A stretch of DNA of 32,795 bases from Methylococcales bacterium (lineage in GTDB: Bacteria > Pseudomonadota > Gammaproteobacteria > Methylococcales > Methylomonadaceae): contig JAQTPT010000045.1 of NCBI GenBank assembly GCA_028712795.1, positions 1-32,795 on the forward strand, read 5' to 3'. Under the pieces are notes generated by a model. The model was not told the origin of the DNA and ran no database searches. It worked only from the letters and a program-made list of their open reading frames with translations. The position numbers were made by a program, and so were the translations under genes. Every line of letters begins with the position of its first letter. Position 1 is the stretch's first letter. Of the stretch, positions 25,351 to 32,449 are shown piece after piece.

Positions 25351-25508
25351 GGCGATTTCCAAGAATGAATATACCCAAATTGCGCTGGATTTTTATTCAT
25401 TTTCAAGGCGTAAAAAGGGGCGCATAGCGAGCTATGTAACCCTTTTTACAACGCAGAAAATGGATAAAAAGACCAGAAAGTTGGGTAAATTCTTTGCCGG
25501 AAATCGCC
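25351..25508. mobile_element. MITE-like palindromic element between terD and terE
   Basis: The 158-bp unit has perfect 10-bp ends (GGCGATTTCC at 25351-25360; GGAAATCGCC at 25499-25508) and is complementary along most of its length: TACCCAA with TTGGGTA, CATTTTC with a GAAAATG, GCATAGC with GCTATG in the centre. It encodes no protein. Both ends are bordered by TAA, a possible 3-bp target duplication. Its right end touches the TAG stop codon of terD (25508-25510). The transcript would be a long hairpin. Confidence 0.6.
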
Positions 25509-26083
25509 TAAACATCAATACCATATTGTTTTGCTAAGGCCGCTAATCCGCCTGCGTATCCCTGCCCCACGGCTTTAAATTTCCATTCACCGCTGTGCCG
25601 GTAAATTTCACCGAAGATCATTGCCGTTTCAATGGAGGCGTCCTCGCTCAAATCGTAACGGGCGACTTCGGTGTTGGAATCTTTATTAACGACCCTGACA
25701 AAAGCGTGGCTTACCTGACCGAAATTTTGTTTGCGCACATCGGCATCGTGGATGGTGACGCAAAAAACAACCCGCTGCACGTCTGCTGGCACCTTATCAA
25801 GCAGGACAATGACCGCTTCGTCATCGCCGTCTCCGGCGCCTGTGCGATTATCACCGGTGTGCTCGACCGAACCACAGGCAGATTTAGTCTGGTTGTAGAA
25901 AATGAAATCACTGTTGGATCTGACTTTACCATCTTCCTTGACCATGAAAGCGCTGGCATCCAGATCAAAATCCGCGCCATCGGTGGGTCTTGCATCCCAT
26001 CCCAGACCAACAATCACATTTTTTAGCGAAGGATCTGTTTTGGACAAACTGACGTTGCCGCCTTTACTTAATGAAATACCCAT
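25508..26083 (-). CDS. terD: TerD-family protein, TerD-like
   Basis: This 191-residue protein has SLSKGGNVSLSKTDPSLKNV, GLGWDARPTDG, FDLDASAF and HTGDNRTGAGDGDDE, closely matching the enterobacterial TerD as remembered. The two acidic loops are the probable Ca2+ sites. It is the first gene of the Ter cluster, with GGAGATTG in front of the ATG and a candidate promoter/operator about 60 bp upstream. Its TAG stop lies at the very edge of the MITE-like repeat, so the last codons or the stop may have been shaped by that insertion. Confidence 0.93.
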   Translation of the reverse strand: MGISLSKGGNVSLSKTDPSLKNVIVGLGWDARPTDGADFDLDASAFMVKEDGKVRSNSDFIFYNQTKSACGSVEHTGDNRTGAGDGDDEAVIVLLDKVPADVQRVVFCVTIHDADVRKQNFGQVSHAFVRVVNKDSNTEVARYDLSEDASIETAMIFGEIYRHSGEWKFKAVGQGYAGGLAALAKQYGIDV

Positions 26084-26096
26084 AAATCAATCTCCG

Positions 26097-26171
26097 TTAC
26101 AATTGTTGGCGTTGCCGGATAACACTCCTCCGATCCACGCAATTGTAAGGACAGAGGAAAAAATAAGCCAA
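26097..26171 (-). promoter_or_regulatory. Candidate Ter operon promoter with inverted-repeat operator
   Basis: On the minus strand TTGGCT (26166-26171) and TACAAT (26142-26147) are 18 bp apart and could form -35 and -10 boxes. The -10 sits inside the right arm of a perfect 9-bp inverted repeat (TTACAATTG, 26097-26105; CAATTGTAA, 26140-26148), whose other arm would be in the 5' leader. A repressor looping or a hairpin in the leader are both possible. Confidence 0.4.
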
Positions 26172-26372
26172 TGAGGATTACGCCAATCAGGCCAGAGACT
26201 CTCTGCAAGGCATTGATGAGCGTATCGCTATATGATAACCGCTAATACCCTGATTGCCTAGTCAACGCCATGTGCCGTAGAAATCCGTTTAGCGTTGGAT
26301 GCAGTTAATTGACTAATCCAAAGAACCCATGACTGAAATCCCAAAATAAGATTTGCTTGAATTGATATGTGG

Positions 26373-26394
26373 GGGCAATCCCTTGTGGTTGCCC
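26373..26394. repeat. REP-like palindrome in the Ter/ROCO gap
   Basis: GGGCAA (26373-26378) pairs with TTGCCC (26389-26394) around TCCCTTGTGG. This GGGGCAAxCCCTTGTGGTTGCCC pattern resembles a dispersed palindrome common in many bacterial genomes. The 340-bp gap 26084-26423 otherwise contains only the Ter promoter region and no coding signal. Confidence 0.45.
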
Positions 26395-26423
26395 TACAGT
26401 TAATTTTATGTGCTCTTCGTTAG

Positions 26424-29024
26424 CTACCGTTTATCTTTCTCAAGCAATGTACGTTTCCGCTCCTTCGCCTGCTCAAGTACTGGGCGAAGCGACTTCGACA
26501 CTTTCGTCCAGGCTTCGTCCTTGTTGGCTGCCGAGGTAATCCATTCGCCTGGGGAGCCCTGGATTTTGGACAAGGGTAGGTCTTGCCAGTCGGTTTCGCG
26601 GAGCATAATGGGGATAATTGTTTTTTCTTTGTTGGCATGCGCCTTCAATGCCGCGCCGAATTCCTGTTGGTAGCAAAAATCGGAAGCCACAAAATCAGCG
26701 CTGACCAAACATAACACGATGTCAGACTCCTCCAATTGTTGAAAAATCACTTTGCGCCACTCCTCCCCGGCGTCGATGTCGCGGTCGTCCCAGAGCTGGA
26801 GTTTCCGGAGGCGCATCAAAGGCGCAAGGGCAGTCCGGAGCGCTTTTAGGTATTCGAGGTCGGCGTGGGCATAAGAGACAAAGGCCTTGACCGGCACAAG
26901 CTCCGTTTTGTCGCGCATGGCGGGTTCTTCCACGCCGTCGAGCAGGGTGGATATCGCCACCCATTTTTTCAGTTTTGCGACAAAAATCTTTTTTACTCTT
27001 TCTTTTTCGGCTACGACGAGGTCATCGTAGTCCATATAAACGTCACAATCCGGAACCGGCACCTTTTCCTTAAAATCCAGATTGGTAAAATCCGCCACAA
27101 TTTCCTTCACCGTTTCGCGGATAAAACTGAGAAAACGCCGCCGCTCTTCGCCGCACACGTCCACCAGAATTTTCCGGTCTTCCTTGTCCCAACGCACCCG
27201 CGCCAGAGCATTGAACACATTGGGTTTGTGCAGCACCATGCCCGTGCGCCAGCGTTCATCGCCGCGGATGAAGGTGTGCAGTTTGACCATTAACCGGGGA
27301 AAAACGCTGTTGGGCAAAAAACCGGGGAATTGGATCACGAACCGCAGCAGGGCGCCCTGTGCTTGAAAATCCGGGGCGGCGGCAGGCAGCAATTGCGGCA
27401 CAACGTAAGCGCGCTCATTGAGCATGAAACACAGTTCAAACTCCTGCATCACCCGCACGATGTAGTGCAGTTTGTTTTTTGGATAATTAAACTGTCTTTC
27501 GCTGGTGTCGTTTTTTTGATAGCGCGGGTCATTGATGACGGCGTCAAAGCCGGCCTCCCTGAGCAGGCCGCCGTTGTCTGCAAGCAGGCGGGAGTTGATG
27601 ATGCGATAAACGCCGTTGGTCAGCCAAAGCGGATTGAGGATTTGGGTGTCGAAACACTGGAGATTCCGGAAATTGATGACCACGCCAAGATCATGTAGGA
27701 ATTGCAGCAACACATCCTGACTGAGCGGCCGCGTCACGCCGTTTTCCCTGCAAACCCGCCGGAATTCCGCCGATTCGATATAGTCCGCCTGCATAGCGGA
27801 AAAATATTCCTTCACTTCCAGCCAGTGCGCCGGAAAAGGCGTGCGGCGGGTATCCGAGCGGTCGACTTCCCGGCGCAGAGCTTCCCGGAATTCCACGAAA
27901 CCCATGTTGTTTTCCTCCGCGCAGGACAGCCGGAAAAAGGCCCGGATTTGCGGATATTTCTCTTGCAGGCTTTTGCGCTCCACTTCGAAGGATGGGTTTT
28001 CGTCGATCTTGTTCAATACCACCAGCACGGGAGATTGGCCGCCGAAACTCTCGGCGTGTTTGAGCCATTTTTCGGCCTGATCATCGTTGCGGCTGTTGAG
28101 CAGCAGAACGTAGACGCTGCGCTGCGAAAGGAAAAACTGATGGGTGGCGTGCATGACCTCCTGGCCGCCGAAATCCCAAAAATGCGCCGTGACTACCTCG
28201 CCGTCGTCCATTGTAAACGGCGCTTTCCGGATGCGGATGCCGTGCGTCGGGCTTTCCTTTTTGTCAAACGGCTTCCCCATAAGCCGTTTCACCAGCGAGG
28301 TTTTACCTGCAAAGGATTCGCCGAGAAAAATGACTTTGACCTCATTGAGACGGTAGCTGTTTTCGCCGAGTTCTTCAAAGTAATCGCGCACCGCCTGCGG
28401 GGAGTCGCGGGCGATTTCGATGGGCGGGCAGATGAGGGGGCAGTCTTCGACGCGAATAAATTCACTTCTTGTAACATAAATTGTTTCCCAAATTACGGGG
28501 ATATCTTGCTGGATCAGAGGAAAAATTGGTGACAAATCGGCGATCTGCGTGCATGAGCAGTCAAGCTGTTGCAAGCGGGTCAAGCCTGCCAGCGGCGACA
28601 AATCGGTGACCTGCGTGCCGGAGCAGTAAAGTTTTTGCAAGCGGGTCAAAGCTGACAGCGGGGACAAATCGGCGACCTGCGTGCCCGAGCAGCTAAGTAT
28701 TTGTAAGTTGGTCAAGGCTGTCAGCGGGGACAAATCGGCGACCTGCGTTCTTGAGCATTCAAGCTGTTGCAAGCGGGTCAAGACTACCAGCGGGGACAAA
28801 TCGGCGATTCCAGTGAAGGAACAGCTAAGCTGTTGCAAGCGGGTCAAGACAGTCAGGGCTGACAAATCATGTAATTTTACATTATAGAACAAGTATAACT
28901 CGGTCAACCACACACATTCCGACAACTCAGACGGCAAGGTGGTCAAGCCACAACCAGACAGGTCCAGCGCCGGATTTTTTGTTTTTTTATTTTTGGCAAT
29001 ACGTTGCAGGGCTTCTTCAGACAT
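26424..29024 (-). CDS. ROCO-family protein: leucine-rich repeats, Roc GTPase, COR and C-terminal TIR domain
   Basis: With the ATG at 29024 (MSEEALQRIAKNKK, the usual opening for such proteins) the product has 866 residues. Residues 20-175 hold about six 22-residue leucine-rich repeats (pattern DLSPLxxLTxLQxLxCSxTQ). The Roc GTPase has P loop GESFAGKT (235-242), G3 DFGGQE (284-289) and G4 NKID (338-341). COR fills about 400-650. The TIR domain (712-840) has FVSYAHADLEYL and the candidate catalytic Glu E788 in SDFCYQQEF, as in NAD-cleaving TIR proteins. The likely model: LRR senses, Roc/COR switches, TIR depletes NAD+. A GTG at 29177 would add 51 residues that do not look conserved. Base composition is richer in G+C than the Ter genes. 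Confidence 0.93.
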   Translation of the reverse strand: MSEEALQRIAKNKKTKNPALDLSGCGLTTLPSELSECVWLTELYLFYNVKLHDLSALTVLTRLQQLSCSFTGIADLSPLVVLTRLQQLECSRTQVADLSPLTALTNLQILSCSGTQVADLSPLSALTRLQKLYCSGTQVTDLSPLAGLTRLQQLDCSCTQIADLSPIFPLIQQDIPVIWETIYVTRSEFIRVEDCPLICPPIEIARDSPQAVRDYFEELGENSYRLNEVKVIFLGESFAGKTSLVKRLMGKPFDKKESPTHGIRIRKAPFTMDDGEVVTAHFWDFGGQEVMHATHQFFLSQRSVYVLLLNSRNDDQAEKWLKHAESFGGQSPVLVVLNKIDENPSFEVERKSLQEKYPQIRAFFRLSCAEENNMGFVEFREALRREVDRSDTRRTPFPAHWLEVKEYFSAMQADYIESAEFRRVCRENGVTRPLSQDVLLQFLHDLGVVINFRNLQCFDTQILNPLWLTNGVYRIINSRLLADNGGLLREAGFDAVINDPRYQKNDTSERQFNYPKNKLHYIVRVMQEFELCFMLNERAYVVPQLLPAAAPDFQAQGALLRFVIQFPGFLPNSVFPRLMVKLHTFIRGDERWRTGMVLHKPNVFNALARVRWDKEDRKILVDVCGEERRRFLSFIRETVKEIVADFTNLDFKEKVPVPDCDVYMDYDDLVVAEKERVKKIFVAKLKKWVAISTLLDGVEEPAMRDKTELVPVKAFVSYAHADLEYLKALRTALAPLMRLRKLQLWDDRDIDAGEEWRKVIFQQLEESDIVLCLVSADFVASDFCYQQEFGAALKAHANKEKTIIPIMLRETDWQDLPLSKIQGSPGEWITSAANKDEAWTKVSKSLRPVLEQAKERKRTLLEKDKR
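28527..28856. repeat. Five-copy 66-bp tandem repeat inside the LRR region
   Basis: The core GCAAGCGGGT, or a close variant, recurs at 28571, 28637, 28703, 28769 and 28835, exactly 66 bp apart, each followed by a near-identical (A/C)AGCGG(G/C)GACAAATCGG block. Each unit encodes one 22-residue leucine-rich repeat. The high DNA identity points to recent expansion or gene conversion. Confidence 0.85.
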
Positions 29025-29154
29025 GGCAGGGGTAAAAGAGTTGAGATGAGCTACGGTAAAGCGGCTAAGGTAATAGTTGCGCTGCGGGTTCGGCCCAGCA
29101 ATAGGAAATCCAGCGTCATAAGTCAAATCTGTATCGTACCGGCAATCAAAGCCT

Positions 29155-29264
29155 GACGAGGTTTGCAACCCCCTCACTCACGTTTTGTGAATCGGCGGAG
29201 TCTTAAAACGTTCCGGTTAGGGTGCAAACCCCAACCGGCTATAAGCACGGATTGCAACAAATCC
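29155..29264. repeat. Cluster of three GCAA-centred hairpins upstream of the ROCO gene
   Basis: The 312-bp gap 29025-29336 holds three small palindromes with GCAA at or near the loop: GGTTTGCAACC near 29160-29170; CCGGTT-A-GGGTGCAAACCC-C-AACCGG at 29213-29238; and GGATTGCAACAAATCC at 29249-29264. It resembles remnants of a dispersed non-coding repeat family. A GC-rich imperfect hairpin (CCTCCCCG with CCGGGAGGGG) follows near 29300-29325. No clear promoter for the ROCO gene is seen. Confidence 0.45.
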
Positions 29265-29336
29265 AATGACATTAATTCATTTCATGGCCTGAGCGTGCCT
29301 CCCCGCCTAATTGCCGGGAGGGGTTTGAAATATACG

Positions 29337-29645
29337 CTATTTATGAGGAGATATTTTCTGTTCAACGCCGATAATCGCTCTGTTCAAAACGCCCAGGTTT
29401 TTTTCTTCATGCATTTGCATGCCCATCATATAAAAAATGGGCATCCACAGGGGATTGATCAAAAGCCCGCCCAGCGCGCTTTTTCCTGTCCGTTTCAAAT
29501 TCTTGAATGGATTAAAGGACTCAGCCAGACAAGGCATTGGGTATTCCGCAAAAACAGCGGCTATCGGCCGCAGGCTGGCTATTTCATGTTCTTGAAGGGA
29601 CTCCATCGATTTTGAGAGTTTCTGCTCCATGCTATGAAAATTCAT
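29337..29645 (-). CDS. Small hypothetical protein
   Basis: The frame (102 residues from ATG at 29645, or 97 from ATG at 29630) ends ...NPLWMPIFYMMGMQMHEEKN and LNRAIIGVEQKIS, which reads like a true protein with one hydrophobic segment and a helical C-terminus. It contains no motif I can name. The ATG at 29645 overlaps (ATGA) the end of the degraded Ig fragment. No good ribosome-binding site precedes either start, so the gene may have lost its original 5' end when the neighbouring repeat region decayed. Confidence 0.45.
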   Translation of the reverse strand: MNFHSMEQKLSKSMESLQEHEIASLRPIAAVFAEYPMPCLAESFNPFKNLKRTGKSALGGLLINPLWMPIFYMMGMQMHEEKNLGVLNRAIIGVEQKISPHK

Positions 29646-29806
29646 CCGCGCGAAACTCGAATACAAGGTACTGCCATGACGCTGGTCCGTCCAGATATGG
29701 CGTCATCAAGCTTGAACTGCACACTTGAGACGCCGACATTATCATAGGGTCTGGCAAAGACCATCACCTCAGTACCTGTAACATTGACGTCGTTGGCGGA
29801 GCAGTG
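29642..29806 (-). pseudogene. Remnant of a third Ig-like repeat, in frame after the oxidase stop codon
   Basis: Reading on past the TGA of the oxidase (29807-29809) in the same frame gives NDVNVTGTEVMVFARPYDNV, then GVSSVQFKLDD, before a second TGA at 29642-29644. This matches the two intact Ig-like modules of the oxidase (DNVGVSGVQFKLDG and DNVGVAGVQFLISG). The GACGCCGACATT block appears at 29729, 30320 and 30935, showing the fragment sits where a third repeat would be. After the matched 40 residues the similarity stops. It is best read as the decayed tail of a longer ancestral protein. Confidence 0.75.
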
Positions 29807-32449
29807 TCATGGAATGGTAATTGACCGGGTAAGCTGGTTGTTGGTTTCGTTCAACTCCGCAAAGCGGTTGACATCATCGACCCAAGCTGTAACCGTGTGG
29901 GTGCCGGTCGGAATGGCGTAGGATCCACCATTGGTGCCAATAGTGATGGTTGCACCTGCAGCCAGGGGCCCGATTACGGAGCCCCAGGTTTTATAGGTAC
30001 CATCCACCGAATACCTTACGCCAACGTATACGCCGGCGGGAGTCGCTGCTGTACCCTGGTTCATCACCGTACTTGTGAAGGTGCCGTTGGCATTGGAGTA
30101 GGAGAGCGCGGTGACAATGACGTCGGGGAGTTTCGTGGTATTGTTGACCGTTACATCCACGCCAGTACTTGTCGTCGTGTTCCCCGCAGCGTCTCGCGCT
30201 ACGGCTTTGATGGTATGGATGCCATCGGCTACAGCCGTGCTGTCCCAGGCGATAGCGTAGGGCGCTGTTGTATCTTCCGGAGGGGAATAGGCGCCGCTGA
30301 TCAGGAACTGGACCCCGGCGACGCCGACATTGTCCGCTGCGTTCGCAGAGATCGTGACAGCAGAGCCGGTAACAGTAGCATTGCTTGTAGGGGCAGTTAT
30401 AGAAACGGTGGGGGGTTGGGTATCGGTTACTCCACCGGAAACTGGCTTGGAAAGCTGATTGTTGGTTTCGTCCAGCTCCGCAAAGCGGTTTACGTCATCG
30501 GCGAAAGCTGTCATCGTATAGTTGCCACTCGGAATGGCGTAGGGTGCACCATTGGTGCCGATAGTGACGGAGGCGCCAACAGCCAGGGGCCCCGTTACGG
30601 AGCCCCAGGTTTTAGCGGAACCATTCACCGAATACCTTACGCCAACAGCTACGCCTGCCGGGGTCGCTGCGGTACCCTGGTTCATCACCGTACTCGTGAA
30701 GATGCCGTTGGCATAAGAGAGCGAGGTGACAATGACATCGGGGAGTTTCGTGGTATTGTTGACCGTTATACTCACGCCAGGACTTGTTGTCGTAAGCCCT
30801 GCTGCATTTCGCGCGACTGCGGTGAGCGTGTGCGCGCCATCGGTGGCGGTTGTGCTGTTCCAGGAGATAGTGTAGGGAGAAGCGGTATCTTCGGCGCCGA
30901 GATTGTTGCCGTCGAGCTTGAACTGCACGCCCGAGACGCCGACATTGTCAGACGCACTGGCCGCGACCGCAACAGCAGCGCCTGCAACAGTAGCGCTATT
31001 GGCGGGAGTGCTTATAGAAACCGTCGGATTGGGGCCCGCGCTGATCTTGACGAACCTGGCCACGGACGGGACGCCGTTTCCGTTTAGTATAAAGAGCATG
31101 TAGTAGCCGGGGGGCGCAACGTTGCTGCTTGGAGGGGCCAGGACACTGAGGCCCCCTGTGGTCCGCGTAAATTGCAGGTCATTAATGACCTGGCCCTGAT
31201 TGAAGGCGTGGGTCACCGAGCCAATTTTCAGCAGGGTGACCTTGGTGACCGCGGCGGCGTCCGGTGTTCCAACGCTAAAAGACTGCCCGTAAACGATGCT
31301 GTCCGGCGCCGACGCGATGGCCGGCCGGGCTCCCTTGAACAGATACGGCGGTGAGTATAGCTCGACATCCGGGTGCCCGTTGCCGCCCGTGCTAAAAACC
31401 CGGCCGTCCGGCAGAAGGAGCGCTGTAGAATGATACACGCGGGCAATTCCAGAGCTGCTGGCGAGCGTCGTCCATTTTTCGGTGGCCGGATCCCACAGCT
31501 CGGCCGCATCCACGTGGCCGGTGGGGTCATTGAAGGTGGTCGAAGCGGTGCCGCCGGTAGCCAGTACCTTGCCATCGGGCAACAGCGTTGCATTGAGATG
31601 GCGCCGGGCATATTGCATGGCGCCGACGGCGCGCCAGCTCGGGGATGCCTGGTTGAGGTCGATGACCTCAGCTTTGTTCACCGGCGGTTGGCCGCCGCCC
31701 ACCACCAGGATTTTGCCGGGGGCGTACATCACCGCCGACCCGTAGTCCTGGTTTACGCCAAGCCGCGTCGAGACGAAACTCCAGTGGCCAGTCCCCGACG
31801 TATCCAGATAGCGGGATGTCACCGACATCCCGGCATAGAAGACCTTGCCGTTCGGCGCCTGGAACATCCGGGGGTAATCGTCCACGGTGAGCTGGGCACC
31901 GGTCAGATCCCGCCAGGTTCCCGTCTTTACCTGCATCACTTGCGGCAGCGGGTTGACCCCGACTGTGGTGTCGATATCGCCGGAAATCGTCAACACATCG
32001 CCGTTGGCCAAAGCGGTGGTGGTCGGGTACCAGCGGCCCGCGTTCATATCAGGCAAGCTGGTCCAGGTGTCGGTTACATAGTTATACTTGGCGGCACGTG
32101 ACAGACCCACGAAATTAGAGATATGGCCGCCGGCCACGAAGAGAGAGCCGTCAGCCAGAAACGTGTGCCCTATGCAGAACATGTTGATGCCCGGTTTACT
32201 GAGAGGCAACACGATCTGGGTGGCAGGATCCCAGGTTCGGGGATCATTACCGGATACTCCATCGCCCGGCCAAATCATGACCTTGCCGTTGGGCAGCAGG
32301 TTGGCGTGGACCGGAAAATAGGGCAGCGGCGCAACCAGCGACCACTGCCCGGTAACATTGGGTAAGGCACGCGCCGGGGTAGCGAAGCACAACCCGAACA
32401 GAGACGCGGCGATGATGGCGAAAAGCGGATTTCGGTTCGACATTGACAT
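29807..32449 (-). CDS. Secreted galactose-oxidase-like copper radical oxidase with tandem Ig-like and CARDB modules
   Basis: A signal peptide (residues 1-28, ending ATPARA) leads a kelch beta-propeller of the galactose/glyoxal oxidase family. All cofactor and copper residues can be placed: C92 (MFCIGHTFLADG) and Y141 (RWYPTT) for the Cys-Tyr cofactor, Y339-H340 (VYHSTALLLPDGR) and H414 (SVTHAFNQGQ) for copper. The DUF1929 domain ends near 470. Then come Ig-like (about 475-565), CARDB (570-665), Ig-like (675-770) and CARDB (775-880) modules, a 205-residue duplication visible in DNA with about 615-bp spacing. GGAGG precedes the ATG, which overlaps the upstream HAF stop (TAATG). It probably oxidises an alcohol or aldehyde outside the cell and yields H2O2; the tail modules may anchor or bind polysaccharide. 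Confidence 0.92.
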   Translation of the reverse strand: MSMSNRNPLFAIIAASLFGLCFATPARALPNVTGQWSLVAPLPYFPVHANLLPNGKVMIWPGDGVSGNDPRTWDPATQIVLPLSKPGINMFCIGHTFLADGSLFVAGGHISNFVGLSRAAKYNYVTDTWTSLPDMNAGRWYPTTTALANGDVLTISGDIDTTVGVNPLPQVMQVKTGTWRDLTGAQLTVDDYPRMFQAPNGKVFYAGMSVTSRYLDTSGTGHWSFVSTRLGVNQDYGSAVMYAPGKILVVGGGQPPVNKAEVIDLNQASPSWRAVGAMQYARRHLNATLLPDGKVLATGGTASTTFNDPTGHVDAAELWDPATEKWTTLASSSGIARVYHSTALLLPDGRVFSTGGNGHPDVELYSPPYLFKGARPAIASAPDSIVYGQSFSVGTPDAAAVTKVTLLKIGSVTHAFNQGQVINDLQFTRTTGGLSVLAPPSSNVAPPGYYMLFILNGNGVPSVARFVKISAGPNPTVSISTPANSATVAGAAVAVAASASDNVGVSGVQFKLDGNNLGAEDTASPYTISWNSTTATDGAHTLTAVARNAAGLTTTSPGVSITVNNTTKLPDVIVTSLSYANGIFTSTVMNQGTAATPAGVAVGVRYSVNGSAKTWGSVTGPLAVGASVTIGTNGAPYAIPSGNYTMTAFADDVNRFAELDETNNQLSKPVSGGVTDTQPPTVSITAPTSNATVTGSAVTISANAADNVGVAGVQFLISGAYSPPEDTTAPYAIAWDSTAVADGIHTIKAVARDAAGNTTTSTGVDVTVNNTTKLPDVIVTALSYSNANGTFTSTVMNQGTAATPAGVYVGVRYSVDGTYKTWGSVIGPLAAGATITIGTNGGSYAIPTGTHTVTAWVDDVNRFAELNETNNQLTRSITIP

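Noticed and set aside
25328..25537. Plus-strand frame of 69 residues between terD and terE
   Set aside because: It lies almost wholly within the palindromic MITE-like element and has no ribosome-binding site.
27702..28532. Plus-strand frame of 276 residues opposite the Roc/COR region
   Set aside because: Antisense shadow of a gene with clear GTPase motifs on the minus strand.
28527..28856. Regularly spaced 66-bp repeats as a CRISPR array
   Set aside because: The repeats are contiguous, in frame and encode leucine-rich repeats; there are no unique spacers between them.
29025..29177. Upstream extension of the ROCO protein to a GTG at 29177
   Set aside because: The added 51 residues are not LRR-like, the start is GTG without a ribosome-binding site, and MSEEALQRI is the usual family start.
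29897..31087. Long plus-strand frame (396 residues) opposite the oxidase tail
   Set aside because: Shadow of a G+C-rich repetitive gene on the other strand; its Gly/Cys/Arg-rich repeats mirror the Ig/CARDB duplication.
31373..32101. Plus-strand frame of 242 residues opposite the oxidase propeller
   Set aside because: Antisense shadow; the minus-strand product has a full catalytic set and signal peptide.
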